64,000 nucleotides of DNA from Brachybacterium avium. GTDB lineage: Bacteria; Actinomycetota; Actinomycetes; Actinomycetales; Dermabacteraceae. Below are positions 49,815 to 60,041 of this stretch, in pieces (the stretch's first letter is position 1; the number at the start of each line of letters is the position of its first letter). The stretch lies in NCBI RefSeq assembly GCF_002216795.1, contig NZ_CP022316.1:1364001-1428000 (forward strand), given 5' to 3'. Both the position numbers and the translations under genes were made by a program. The notes under the pieces are model-generated. The model did no database searches and was not told where the DNA came from. It saw only the letters and a program-made list of their open reading frames with translations.

Positions 49815-50597
49815 TTACTCGCCGTCGCCGCCGGCAGGGCGCTGCAGCTGAGCCAGCACCCGCTCGACGATCTCCTCGTACACGTCCTGCGTGTAGTGGA
49901 ACGGCGCCAGGCCCCAGCGATGCTCGGGATCGGCGAGCACCCCCAGCGGCTGCAGCTCCAGGATGCGGAAGCCGAGCTCGTCGAGCAGCTCGTAGTAGCG
50001 GTGGTAGGCGGCGTTCGCCTCCCGGGCGGAGGTGCCCATGCTCCAGGGGGTGGACTTGCCCTCGGAGGTGACCAGCGCCCACGGCACGCGCAGCACCACG
50101 GTCTTGGTGAACAGCCCGAGCGTCGTGAGCAGGTCGCGCAGCCGCTCGGCCTGGGGAGCCCACAGCGCGAAGTGCTCGTCCGTCCCGAACGGGATGTGGC
50201 GGGCTTCGTCGATGACGGAGAGCACCTCGGGGGTGCGCACGATGTCGATGCTGCGGGTGACGACGCTGCCGTCCTCGAACAGATGCACCCCGTGGCGTTC
50301 ATCGGCGAGGTCCCAGAGGAGCACGTCGGTCTCGGGAGCCGCCTCCGCCAGGCGCTCCTCGAGGTTGCCGGCGAAGTCGCCGGTCATCATGCGGCGTTGG
50401 AACTCGGAGTCGATCTCGACATCGGCGGGGAACAGCTCGGAGGCGTCATGGCCTGCGGAGAGCAGGGATTGCCGGGCAATGTACGCGACGACGTCGACGC
50501 GTGCGGAGCCGGCGAGGTCCATGGTATCCCGCGCGACGCAGCTGCCGTAGACGGTCGCGCGCACCGTCGGCGCGGGATCTGCGGGCTGCTCGGTCAC
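49815..50597 (-). CDS. DUF6270-family protein
   Basis: The product is 260 residues from GTG at 50597, which has GGAGGAG 5 bases upstream; the longer open frame lacks such a site. VRATVYGSCVARDTMDL near the start, VAYIARQSLLSA and later LLWDLADERHGV and AYHRYYELLDELGF match DUF6270 proteins, which resemble SGNH/GDSL folds and occur in polysaccharide loci. The GSCVARD segment may hold the active-site residue. It is divergent from the glycosyltransferase gene (212-base gap). Function unknown, probably linked to surface glycan processing. Confidence 0.8.
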   Translation of the reverse strand: MTEQPADPAPTVRATVYGSCVARDTMDLAGSARVDVVAYIARQSLLSAGHDASELFPADVEIDSEFQRRMMTGDFAGNLEERLAEAAPETDVLLWDLADERHGVHLFEDGSVVTRSIDIVRTPEVLSVIDEARHIPFGTDEHFALWAPQAERLRDLLTTLGLFTKTVVLRVPWALVTSEGKSTPWSMGTSAREANAAYHRYYELLDELGFRILELQPLGVLADPEHRWGLAPFHYTQDVYEEIVERVLAQLQRPAGGDGE

Positions 50598-50809
50598 GAT
50601 TCTCCTCCGGAGGGTTCTGGGCCGCGCCCGCCGGTGGGCCCCGAATGGGGCGGTGAGGCGAGCGACTGCGGACACAATACTCAGCGCCCCCGTGAAGAAC
50701 GTCCACCTGCGGTGAGTGTGGTGGGGAACGCAACGCAGAGCACATGTCGTCGATGAGCAGGTAGAGGCTCATAGGATGGCCCGGTCCTGTCCCAATTTTG
50801 GAGGTGCCG

Positions 50810-52734
50810 ATGCCCGCGCAGTCCTCGTCGTCCCCGCTCCAGACCCTGCGCACGGGCCTGTGGCATCTGCGCACCGGCGGCATCTCGCAGCTGCGCACCT
50901 GGCGGCGGAGGCGTCGCACCGTGCATTACGGCGTCCGGGACGGGATCGGCTCCTTCAACGGCGAGGGCCAGCTCTCCTTCCCCCGGCGAAGCAGCCGGAT
51001 CGCCTTCCTCACCTTCTTGGTCTGAGAGTCGCGGTGATCCTGGATGACTTCTCGATGCTCGCCTGGTCCTACGAGTTCGAGACCGTCGCTGTCACGCCGG
51101 GATCCTGGCGTGAGCAGCTGGCTGAGGAGCCGGTGGATCTGCTGCTGGTGGAGTCCGCCTGGCACGGGAACAAGGATGCCTGGCAGTACCAGCTCACCGG
51201 CTCCAAGGCACCCAGCGCGCCGCTGCGGGAACTGGTCGCGCATTGCCGGGAGCACGGGATCCCCACCGCGTTCTGGAACAAGGAGGATCCCCCGCACTTC
51301 GAGGACTTCCTGGACACCGCGAAGCTGTTCGATCAGGTCTTCACCACCGACGTCACACTGCTGCCCCGTTACCGCGAGGAGCTCGGCCACGACCGCATCG
51401 CGGTGCTGCCGTTCGCGGCGCAGTCCGCGGTGCACAATCCGATCCGGCCCCAGCACGGTCACCAGGTTCGGGACGTCGCCTTCGCGGGCATGTACTTCGC
51501 GCACAAGTTCCCGGAGCGGCGCGAGCAGATGGACATGCTGCTGGGTGGAGCGCTCGACGCCTCGGGCCGCATGGAGACGGGCCTGGAGATCTTCTCGAGG
51601 TTCCTCGGCGATGACGAGCGCTACCAGTTCCCCGGTGAGCTGGCCGATCGCGTGGTGGGTTCGCTCTCCTACGATCGGATGCTCACCGCCTATAAGGCGT
51701 ACAAGGTGTTCCTCAACGTGAACTCCGTGGTGACGAGCCCGTCGATGTGCGCACGGAGGATCTTCGAGATCACCGCCTCCGGCACACCCGTGGTCTCGGC
51801 CCCCTCCCCCGCGATCGAGCAGTTCTTCACGGCCGAGGAGGTCCCGCAGGCCGCCTCCCGCGAGGACGCGGCGCACCTGGTGCGGGCGCTCGTCCGCTCC
51901 CCGGAGCTGCGGGACCGCACCGTGCACCTGGCCCAGCGCCGGATCTGGCACGAGCACACCTACACCCATCGCGCCCGGCAGGTGCTGGATGCCGTCGATC
52001 TCGGCGAGAAGGCCGGCTCCTCCGGCCTGGCGGGCGGGGCCGGGTTGCCGGCGGTGAGCATCATGGCCGCGACCAATCGCCCTGGTCAGCTGGACCACCT
52101 CGTGGATCAGGTCGCACGGCAGGCAGGCGTGGAGCGGCAGCTGCTGCTGATCACCCACGGCTTCGAATCCCCGACGGCGACGGCGGAGCGCGCCCGTGAG
52201 CTCGGTGTCGAGAACGTGGTGGTCCTCGAGGCACCGAGCAGCTGGAGCCTCGGCACCTGCCTGAACGCAGCCGTCGACCGGGCCGATGGCGAGGTGTGCG
52301 CCAAGATGGACGACGACGACCTCTATGGCGAGTTCTACCTGCACGATCTGCTGCGCGCCCGAGAGTTCTCCGGCGCCGATGTGGTCGGCAAGCACGCCCA
52401 TTACATGTACCTCGCCGGCACCGACGCCACGCTGCTGCGCTTCCCCTGGATGGAGCACCGCTTCACCGACCGGGTGATGGGCCCGACCCTCACCGCCGGA
52501 CGGGACGTGTTCCGGTCGCATCCCTTCGAGGACCGGAACCGCGGGGAGGATTCCGCGTTCCTGGAGTCCGTGGCGCAGAGCGAGGGGCGGATCTACTCGG
52601 CGGACCGGTTCAACTTCACCCAGATGCGCCACGGCGATCACGGTGGCCATGCCTGGTCGGTGGACGACCGGGAGCTGCTGTCAACGGCCGACGTCGCATG
52701 GTTCGGCCGCAATGACGGCCACGTGATGATCTGA
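50810..52734 (+). CDS. Two-domain glycosyltransferase (CgeB-like plus GT2-like), frameshifted
   Basis: The ATG at 50810 has GGAGG 5 bases upstream. MPAQSSSSPLQTLRTGLWHL and GSFNGEGQLSF are followed by a frame break in the CCCCC run 50980-50984. One added base continues as PPAKQPDRLPHLLGLRVAVILDDFSMLAW. The repaired length is 641 residues. The first domain is a CgeB/GT1-like transferase (FAGMYFAHKFPERREQMDML; MCARRIFEITASGTPVVSAPS). From about residue 420 a GT2-like part follows (VSIMAATNRPGQLDHLVDQV; VCAKMDDDDLYGEFYLHDLL with the DxD-type acidic motif). It probably extends a surface polysaccharide. The break may be a sequencing error. Confidence 0.85.
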
Positions 52735-52772
52735 GCGGTGCCCGCCGACGACACCACCGGAACGGAGTCACC

Positions 52773-54437
52773 GTGACGAGACAGCACTGGATGCTGCTCG
52801 GCGCCGCCCTCATCGCGGTCGCCCTGGTCATCACCGGCACCTTCGCCCTGCGCCCGCTGCTGACCGAGTCCGATCCGGTCGCCGATCCTGGCGCATCTGC
52901 TTCACCGACCACCCCGCCTCCTCCCCCGCCGTGGGAGTCCACCACGCTGCCCGGCTATAACCCGGACCCCGGCAAGCTCGAGCTCACACCGCTCGACCAG
53001 GCCGAAGGAGAGACCATCACCGTCTCCCTCTCCCTGGAACCGGACGCGGTCACGACCGGCGGCAGCGTGGGATTGAGCTTCGATGCGATCGAGCTGGCGA
53101 ACCCGATGTGGGACGCCGACCGCTCCAACCTGACCCTGACCCTGCAGGAGCTGGACCGACCGGTGCTGCGGTTCGGCGGCAACGGAGTGGATCGCCGCAT
53201 GTGGTGGACCTCGAGCGGGGAACCGGCACCCGACTGGGCGGAAGCGACTGTCACCCCGGACGATCTGGAGCGCGTGGCCGCGGTCGCCGATGACGTCGAC
53301 GCCGAGGTCACGATCGCCCTGGACCTGGGACACGACGACCCCGCCCGCGCCGCAGACATGGCCGCCCACGCCCAGAAGGCGTTCGGCGACCGGCTGCTGG
53401 CGGTCGCAATCGGCAACGAGCCCAACGGCTTCTTCCATCCGAACCAGCCGCAGCTCGCCGTGCGCGACGAGTCCTGGAGCCCGGACGCCTATCAGGACTC
53501 CCTGCGCGAGTACTCGCAGGCCCTCCAGGAGAAGGCACCTGGCCTCCCGGTCGCCGGGCCGGGCGCCTATGACGCGACCTGGTGGCGCGCTTTTGCGGAG
53601 TCGGGCATCCCTGATCAGCGGGCCCTGTCGATGCACTGGTATCCGCTGTGGGACTGCGGGGGCCCGCCCTCCTCGATCGCGAACCCGACGGTGGAGGACC
53701 TGACGTCTCCGGCACTGCGTGAACAAGCCCATCACATCATCGGTATGGGCGCCGACGTCGCCGCCGAGCACGACCTGCCGCTATGGATCGAGGAGACCGG
53801 GCCGACCTCCTGCCCCGGCACGAATGACACCTCTCGCACTCACGCCCAGGCGCTGTGGACGATCGACTACGCGATGACCGCGGCCGAGCTGGGCGTGGAG
53901 CGCATGGCGTTCCACTCCACGCTGCAGGCCTGCCAGGGCGGTGCCCCGATGAGCCCCCTCTGTGCGAGCGGAGATCTCGCGGATCCCGGCCTGATCGTCC
54001 AGGGCCGCACCAGTTACCTCGCGCTCATGCTGCTCGGCCAGTTGCCGGACGGGCAGGTCTTCTCCCCGGCAGTCAGCGGGGACGGGATGGTGATGGTCCA
54101 CGGTGTGCTCGCCGGGGATGGCTCACTGGCATTGATGATCGTGGACATGCGCGAGCCCGCGACAGCGGATGCGGCGCCGGTGGAGATCAGCGCACCGAGC
54201 GGACTCCCTGCCGATGTACCCGACCTGTGGGAACTCACCGAGGGGAGTCGCCTCTCCGGTGACGAGCTCGACGGGCAGGAGAGTCTGCTCGCCGCTCCGG
54301 CGGAGGTCTCGGGCGAGTTCGCGGGAGCTCGCCTGGGCAGTGCGGTACCGCTCACCGTCACCAGCACGCCCGGAGCCGTCACCGTTCTTCACCTAGATCC
54401 GCCGGATACCGCACCTCCTTCGGACGGCGGCGATTAG
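52773..54437 (+). CDS. Membrane-anchored GH79-like glycoside hydrolase
   Basis: The product is 554 residues from GTG at 52773 (GGAG 7 bases upstream). An N-terminal hydrophobic helix (HWMLLGAALIAVALVITGTFAL) with no clear cleavage site suggests a signal anchor, followed by a Pro-rich linker. The catalytic (beta/alpha)8 domain has VLRFGGNGVDRRMWW, acid/base Glu in VAIGNEPNGFF and nucleophile Glu in LWIEETGPTSC, as in the GH79 (heparanase, beta-glucuronidase) group. A beta-sandwich C-terminal domain follows. It probably trims uronic-acid-containing glycan outside the cell and is in line with wecC downstream. Confidence 0.82.
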   Translation: MTRQHWMLLGAALIAVALVITGTFALRPLLTESDPVADPGASASPTTPPPPPPWESTTLPGYNPDPGKLELTPLDQAEGETITVSLSLEPDAVTTGGSVGLSFDAIELANPMWDADRSNLTLTLQELDRPVLRFGGNGVDRRMWWTSSGEPAPDWAEATVTPDDLERVAAVADDVDAEVTIALDLGHDDPARAADMAAHAQKAFGDRLLAVAIGNEPNGFFHPNQPQLAVRDESWSPDAYQDSLREYSQALQEKAPGLPVAGPGAYDATWWRAFAESGIPDQRALSMHWYPLWDCGGPPSSIANPTVEDLTSPALREQAHHIIGMGADVAAEHDLPLWIEETGPTSCPGTNDTSRTHAQALWTIDYAMTAAELGVERMAFHSTLQACQGGAPMSPLCASGDLADPGLIVQGRTSYLALMLLGQLPDGQVFSPAVSGDGMVMVHGVLAGDGSLALMIVDMREPATADAAPVEISAPSGLPADVPDLWELTEGSRLSGDELDGQESLLAAPAEVSGEFAGARLGSAVPLTVTSTPGAVTVLHLDPPDTAPPSDGGD

Positions 54438-54622
54438 CCTGCGCCTGATGGACGGCCATCGAGGTGGATTCTGCGCAGAAGTGGCGCACCATCGTGAGGC
54501 GGGACACACACTCCCTGTTGTTCCGGCGACAACTAGCGAGAGCATCACTACGAGATGTCGTCGCGGAAGTTACCCTGAATCGCCCCCACCCTTTCCCCTC
54601 CGCGATCCTCCAGGAGCGTTTG

Positions 54623-55876
54623 ATGAGCCCTAATGTCCCCCTCGACACGGTCGGAGTCATCGGCCTCGGCTACATCGGTCTACCGACGGCCGCCGTACTC
54701 GCCCAGGCCGGCAAGACCGTGATCGGCGTCGACGTCAAGCAGTCGAGCGTGGATGCGATCAACGCCGGGCAGGTCCCATTCGTCGAGGAGGGACTCGAGT
54801 CCGTGCTGGCCGGCGTGGTGGCTCAGGGCAAGCTGAGCGCTCAGCTGGAGACCCCGGAGGCCGACTCCTACATCGTCTCGGTCCCCACCCCGTTCAAGGG
54901 CGACCACGACGCCGACCTCTCCTTTATCGAGGCGGCGGCGAAGGGCATCGCCCCCAAGCTCTCCGGTGGCGAGCTGATCGTCCTGGAGTCGACGGCTCCC
55001 CCCGGCGCCACCGAGCACATGGCGAAGGTCATCCTCGAGGCGCGCCCCGAATTCACGGAGGAGCCGAACCTCCCGAATTCGCTGTACTTCTCCCATGCAC
55101 CCGAGCGCGTGCTCCCCGGCCGCATCATGATCGAGATGGTCGAGAACGACCGGATCATCGGCGGTACCACTCCCGAGGCCGCGGAGCTGAACCGCGATCT
55201 CTACGGGAGCTTCTGCCGCGGCGACCTGCTGCTCACCGACGCGAAGACCGCCGAGATGGCCAAGCTCACCGAGAACGCCTTCCGCGACGTGAACATCGCG
55301 TTCGCCAACGAGCTGTCGATCATCGCCGATCGCCAGGGCATCGACGTGTGGGAGCTCATCGAGCTCGCGAACCACCACCCGCGCGTGAACATCCTCCAGC
55401 CCGGCCCGGGCGTCGGCGGCCACTGCATCGCGGTGGATCCGTGGTTCATCGTATCCGCTGAGCGCGAGCACTCCAACCTGATCCGCACCGCCCGCGAGGT
55501 CAACGACTCCAAGCCCGAGCTCGTCGTCGAGAACGTGCTCAAGCGCGCGGATCGTTTCAAGGACCCGACCGTCGCGGCCCTGGGCATCGCTTTCAAGGCC
55601 AACATCGACGACCTGCGCGAGTCCCCCAGCCGCAACATCGCCGGCTCCCTCGCCGAGAAGCTCACCGACGGCACGGTCCTAGTCGTCGAGCCGAACGTCG
55701 ATGAGCTGCCCAAAGAGCTCGCAGAGCGTGACAACGTCGAGCTCGCCGAGCTGGGTTCCGCCATCGAGCGCGCAGACATCGTGCTGCTGATGGTCGATCA
55801 CGATCCGTTCAAGGAGATCGACCGCGAGCTGCTCCAGGAGAAGATCATCATCGACACCAAGGGGCTCTGGCGGTGA
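54623..55876 (+). CDS. wecC: UDP-N-acetyl-D-mannosamine dehydrogenase
   Basis: The product is 417 residues. I chose the ATG at 54623 (AGGAG 7 bases upstream) over the open extension. VGVIGLGYIGLPTAAVLAQAGKTVIGVD is the NAD-binding motif. IVSVPTPF, VLESTAPPGATE, SHAPERVLPGRI, LTENAFRDVNIAFANEL and GPGVGGHCIAVDPWFI (catalytic Cys near 267) match the WecC subgroup rather than UDP-glucose dehydrogenase. It oxidises UDP-ManNAc twice to UDP-ManNAcA. The wecB-like gene at the right window end would supply the substrate. The next glycosyltransferase gene overlaps by 4 bases. Confidence 0.92.
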   Translation: MSPNVPLDTVGVIGLGYIGLPTAAVLAQAGKTVIGVDVKQSSVDAINAGQVPFVEEGLESVLAGVVAQGKLSAQLETPEADSYIVSVPTPFKGDHDADLSFIEAAAKGIAPKLSGGELIVLESTAPPGATEHMAKVILEARPEFTEEPNLPNSLYFSHAPERVLPGRIMIEMVENDRIIGGTTPEAAELNRDLYGSFCRGDLLLTDAKTAEMAKLTENAFRDVNIAFANELSIIADRQGIDVWELIELANHHPRVNILQPGPGVGGHCIAVDPWFIVSAEREHSNLIRTAREVNDSKPELVVENVLKRADRFKDPTVAALGIAFKANIDDLRESPSRNIAGSLAEKLTDGTVLVVEPNVDELPKELAERDNVELAELGSAIERADIVLLMVDHDPFKEIDRELLQEKIIIDTKGLWR

Positions 55877-58053
55877 TCCAGCGGCTCGGCGCCCTGCTCC
55901 GCCGAGCTGGCCATCGGCCACCACAGGCCCCGGACGCGCCCGTTCCTCGCGGTCGAGAGGCGTCCGCAGGCGACCCTCGCCGGAGCGACGAGCAGCGCCT
56001 GGTCCTGGCGGACTCCACGGACACGGACGATCCAGCTGCACTCGCGGCCGATCCCGCCCGCTACGAGGAGGCGCTGGCGCGCCATCGCGAGTTCGTCGCT
56101 CAGAGCTTCGAGCCGACGGCCATGCTGGACCACGCGAGGTTCCTCATCTCGAGGTCCCGAGGTTCCGCCGCCGAGGAGGTGCTCGCGCTGGCGCTTGCCC
56201 GGAACGGTGCGTTGATCGACGCGCTGGAGCTGTACTTCGAGCTGGTCCGCGAGCTCGACATCCCGCGCGCTCGCACGGCGTGGGCGATGGACCGACTCCG
56301 GGCAGACATCGATTCCCACCCCGAGTCACGGCGGGGCGCGCTCGACTTCGCGATCCCTCACCGGCTGGACGATGTCCTCTCCGGGATCGGGGCCCACGGG
56401 AACCCGGTCGACCAGACGATCGTGCAGATCGACCGCGCGTACGAGGAAGAGCGATTCACCTCCGCTTCCGATGTCCCCGGCTGCCGCGCTCTCGGGGAGA
56501 ACGACGTCATCCGAGCGCATCTGACCGCCGTACTGGGTCGCGGGCTCACCTCGACAGCTCTCGCGCTCCTCAACACGGCGGATGAGCGCGCAGTGCCGTT
56601 CAATGCGCTTCGCAGGGCGATCCGTCGCGCGCGCGGGGATGGCGACCTAGAGTCCGCCATCGCCTACCTCCAGGCATATCTGCGTTTCGCACCACAGGAT
56701 GACTGGGCCCACGGCATGCTCGAGACGTGCAGGAAAAGCGAGTTCAGCAATGCTCAGCTGGCCCGCAAAGGATTCCCTCTACCGACGAAACGTACGAGCC
56801 CGGCCGTCGACCGGCGCGCCAGTCGCGTCCTTTACTTCCTGCACAATTCGCTTCCCTTCAACTCCGCGGGCTACGCGACGCGCAGCCACGGACTCCTCGC
56901 GGCCCTCGGCGAACTCGGGTGGGACGTCGACGGCGTCACCCGTCTGGGCTACCCTTACGACCTTCCGGCCAATGCGGAGATCCCCGACGTCCCCGTCGTC
57001 GAGTCTATCGACGACGTCGTCTACCGGCGACTCCTCGCCGGTCGCGAGGTCGAGAAGAAGAACCCTCTCTACGACTACACCGAGCGGTACTCAGCGGCCA
57101 TCAAAGACCTGGTGGCGATCGAACGGCCCGCGATCCTCCACGCCGCCTCGAATCACGTCAATGGCCTGGCCGCTGTGACGGCTGCGAACCGTCTGGGCCT
57201 CCCGGCGGTGTACGAGGTGCGAGGACTGTGGGAAGTGACCCGAGCGTCCCGTGCTCCCGAATGGGCAGACAGCGAGGAGTTCCGCTTCCTCTCACGCATG
57301 GAAGCAGACGCTGCACGCGGCGCGACGCGGGTGATCGCCCTGACCGCTGCCCTGCGGGACGAGCTGATCGTTCGTGGCGTCGACAGGGAGAAGATCCATG
57401 TCGTCCCCAACGGCGTGGACACCTCACGCTTCACACCGGCTCCCCGGGACGCCGCTCTTGCGGCCCAGCTCGGGCTGTCTGAGAAGACCGTCATCGGGTA
57501 TGTCGGGTCGATCGTGGACTACGAGGGCCTCGACGTGCTGCTGGCCGCGGTGGGATCGCTGAATCGAGGGCGCGAGGACTTCCATGTTCTGATCGTCGGG
57601 GACGGCGCAGGACTCTCGGAGTTGCAGGGACTGGTTCGCGAGCTCGAACTCGACCACGTGGTGACGTTCACCGGCCGGGTGCCGCACGGGGACGTGGAAC
57701 GGTACTACTCGCTCATCGACATCACTCCGTTCCCTCGACTCCCGCTCCCTGTCACCGAGATGGTGTCGCCGCTCAAGCCCTTCGAGGCGATGGCCATGGG
57801 TAAGGCCGTGGTCGCCTCGGATGTCACCGCTCTCGAAGAATTCATAAAGCCCGGCATAAATGGCCTACTCCATCGCAAGGGCGACGCCGAGTCGTTGACC
57901 GCCCAGCTGGCATTCCTCCTCGACGAACCGGAGCAGTTGCTGGCCCTCGGGCGAAGCGCTCGCGAATGGGTGGTCGGGCACCGCGACTGGCGGCACATTG
58001 CTGGCTTGGTCGCCGAGGTCTATGCGGATCTTCAACGCGACGTCACGCACTGA
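55873..58053 (+). CDS. GT4-family glycosyltransferase with long N-terminal helical region
   Basis: The product is 726 residues from GTG at 55873, which overlaps the wecC stop (GTGA). The first 300 residues are mainly helical with no catalytic motif (ALARNGALIDALELYFELVRELDIPRARTAWAMDRL; ALLNTADERAVPFNALRRAI). The GT-B part starts near 316 with RVLYFLHNSLPFNSAGYATRSHGLLAALGELGW, and has VYEVRGLWEVT, VVPNGVDTSRF, IGYVGSIVDYEGLDVLL and VSPLKPFEAMAMGKAVVAS, the GT4 nucleotide-sugar motifs. It shares VRGLWE/SRGFWE and VxPLKPFEA with the fusion protein at 60042, so the two are relatives. Cytoplasmic glycan assembly is likely. Confidence 0.9.
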   Translation: MIQRLGALLRRAGHRPPQAPDAPVPRGREASAGDPRRSDEQRLVLADSTDTDDPAALAADPARYEEALARHREFVAQSFEPTAMLDHARFLISRSRGSAAEEVLALALARNGALIDALELYFELVRELDIPRARTAWAMDRLRADIDSHPESRRGALDFAIPHRLDDVLSGIGAHGNPVDQTIVQIDRAYEEERFTSASDVPGCRALGENDVIRAHLTAVLGRGLTSTALALLNTADERAVPFNALRRAIRRARGDGDLESAIAYLQAYLRFAPQDDWAHGMLETCRKSEFSNAQLARKGFPLPTKRTSPAVDRRASRVLYFLHNSLPFNSAGYATRSHGLLAALGELGWDVDGVTRLGYPYDLPANAEIPDVPVVESIDDVVYRRLLAGREVEKKNPLYDYTERYSAAIKDLVAIERPAILHAASNHVNGLAAVTAANRLGLPAVYEVRGLWEVTRASRAPEWADSEEFRFLSRMEADAARGATRVIALTAALRDELIVRGVDREKIHVVPNGVDTSRFTPAPRDAALAAQLGLSEKTVIGYVGSIVDYEGLDVLLAAVGSLNRGREDFHVLIVGDGAGLSELQGLVRELELDHVVTFTGRVPHGDVERYYSLIDITPFPRLPLPVTEMVSPLKPFEAMAMGKAVVASDVTALEEFIKPGINGLLHRKGDAESLTAQLAFLLDEPEQLLALGRSAREWVVGHRDWRHIAGLVAEVYADLQRDVTH

Positions 58054-58146
58054 TCAGAAACTATACCGATCATTCGCAGCACCGCGAGCAACCCACGTGC
58101 CAGAGTCGACGCTGCTACGACGATACTCTCGATCCACTACTTCCGC

Positions 58147-59892
58147 TTAAAATCCCTCTTCTAATTCCCACCAATCTCGCCTGAGACGCCTAATATGAGC
58201 ATAGGTCTCATCAACCCATATAGCGCGCAGTAGCCACGACTCAAACATCTCAGTCATTTCGCCAGAATCAATACGGCGGCGCGCTTCATTAATGGTATCT
58301 TCGCGAATATAATCGACCCACTCGTGAGGACGATCGAAGTACGAAAAGAACTGCTCAGCATCGGTTTGCCACGTCCGGACGCTAGTCTTAGCTACCGAAC
58401 TGGTTTCTTCTCTTGTCGGCTTATACGCAGGAACGCTCCCCCAACCGGGAACAGATGTTTCAGCAATCCCTATAGGTGCAGCGTGGGCAACCTGTTGCTC
58501 AATGGTCAGTCGAAACGCCATTTGCTGGTAGCCGATAGTGCATAGCGGTACGGGGCTCGAAGTACTGAGACTCTGCGGTGACATCCTGCGCATCTTCTCC
58601 TCTAAGAAAAAGTAATCGAGCATGGCGAACTTGGAAAGTCCCATGCTGCGGTACTTGACATCTTTCTGTTCGAAGAACCCGTCTAGAGACCTGCGGACGT
58701 CCGGCGTAAAGTACTTTGGTCGACCGAAGGCGTCTTCGATTCGCTGCATCGAGGAGTCCATTTTCTCGATGCGCTCTACCGCGCCGGGGCGATTGTAAAA
58801 GTATCCATGAGCTATCTCGCCGCCAATACCACTAACAGAGTAGCGCCGACCTTTTAGCGGGCGTACGTTCCCGCGAAGTTTTACCGGCCCCGCATCGCCG
58901 TCCCACATCAGGAATGCCGATCGGATCCGCTCATCCAAAGACATTGTCACACGCGAAGCTGATCGTTCACGGATATCATGTGTAACGTGTTCCGAACTAC
59001 TTGGAAAGCCCGCGCGGTAAATATCGATCAGCTCACTTGCGACCTCCGCCTCCCTAGGCAGGTCCCCGTAGGTAATCACGCTGGCCCGCCCACCCCCGCC
59101 AATCCATGTCCCACAGGTCATGCGAGAATCGCGCCCGCCGCTAAGAAAGACAGTGGGCGGCACTTCAGACATCCTACTAAGGTTCGCGTTCAAATTCATC
59201 ATCTCGGACGCGGCATGGCCGATGTCGGCAGGCTCACCGTCAGATACGTAAATATCTTCCAGACTAAGATACTTGGACTCAGTTTTCACGCCATTCGAGT
59301 TAACCCGAATGTGACTAGCACCAGGAACACGCCGGACGCCCCGAATGGGCGAAGATTCTTCCGGATACCAACCGAAAGCAACGAATTTGGCAAGCGCATC
59401 TTCATCGACTTCTGGAGGCAGGTTAAGGAACTTAGTCAGTGATCCAATGTGGTTAGAAACGGCAACATAATCCTCAGTTTCGACGATGTAGCATCTACCC
59501 ATCCCCATATGGTCGGTCCAAGCATCGACTCCTTCTGGAGAAATTCGTGCTCCGAAATAATTCGGCGCAAATTCCTGGGGACGAAACGAGTGCACTAAAT
59601 TCTGTTTTACATATGCTGGCCAGCCGCCATACGGAAGCTCTTCACGCATTGGCGCTGGAGGCATTGAAAACGAAACAACGGTGTCTTGTTCCTGAACCAC
59701 AGATTCTACGGACCAAACGGGCGTAGATGGCTGGGTGCAAAATAGTCGGGAACGACCTTCCCGAAACTGTGCGATGCTATCCATTTCAACATCGCTACCA
59801 TGTGCCGCCAACGCTACCGATGAACTGAATCTCCGATCAAGCTCCCTCTCTCCCTTCGGGCTTCTCGCAAAAACGACAAAATTAATATTCAT
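58147..59892 (-). CDS. Asparagine synthetase-like amidotransferase, low G+C
   Basis: The product is 581 residues; the ATG at 59892 has AGAGGAG 2 bases upstream of CT. GRCYIVETEDYVAVSNHIGSLTKF and FVAFGWYPEESSPIRGVRRVPGASHIRVN match the end of the amidotransferase domain and the linker of AsnB-like proteins, and TVFLSGGRDSRMTCG is the PP-loop (SGGxDS). The N-terminus is MNINFVVF, without the catalytic Cys2 of glutaminases, so it may use free ammonia or another donor. Its G+C is about 50% by eye, far below the neighbours, and codon use differs (many ATA, TTA, AAA). This indicates recent transfer. Role: perhaps amidation of a uronic acid in the polysaccharide. Confidence 0.82.
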   Translation of the reverse strand: MNINFVVFARSPKGERELDRRFSSSVALAAHGSDVEMDSIAQFREGRSRLFCTQPSTPVWSVESVVQEQDTVVSFSMPPAPMREELPYGGWPAYVKQNLVHSFRPQEFAPNYFGARISPEGVDAWTDHMGMGRCYIVETEDYVAVSNHIGSLTKFLNLPPEVDEDALAKFVAFGWYPEESSPIRGVRRVPGASHIRVNSNGVKTESKYLSLEDIYVSDGEPADIGHAASEMMNLNANLSRMSEVPPTVFLSGGRDSRMTCGTWIGGGGRASVITYGDLPREAEVASELIDIYRAGFPSSSEHVTHDIRERSASRVTMSLDERIRSAFLMWDGDAGPVKLRGNVRPLKGRRYSVSGIGGEIAHGYFYNRPGAVERIEKMDSSMQRIEDAFGRPKYFTPDVRRSLDGFFEQKDVKYRSMGLSKFAMLDYFFLEEKMRRMSPQSLSTSSPVPLCTIGYQQMAFRLTIEQQVAHAAPIGIAETSVPGWGSVPAYKPTREETSSVAKTSVRTWQTDAEQFFSYFDRPHEWVDYIREDTINEARRRIDSGEMTEMFESWLLRAIWVDETYAHIRRLRRDWWELEEGF

Positions 59893-60041
59893 AGCTCCTC
59901 TTTAATGTTGACAATTCCAATATAGGGCAAATTGATGCGCAATGTTGCAGGTGCCTCCTGCCAGACTTTAGATAATTCTGATCATTAAAGGCCTTGTGAA
60001 TTAAACGGCACCGTTGTGCTGCCACCTGATTTGTGCGGACT

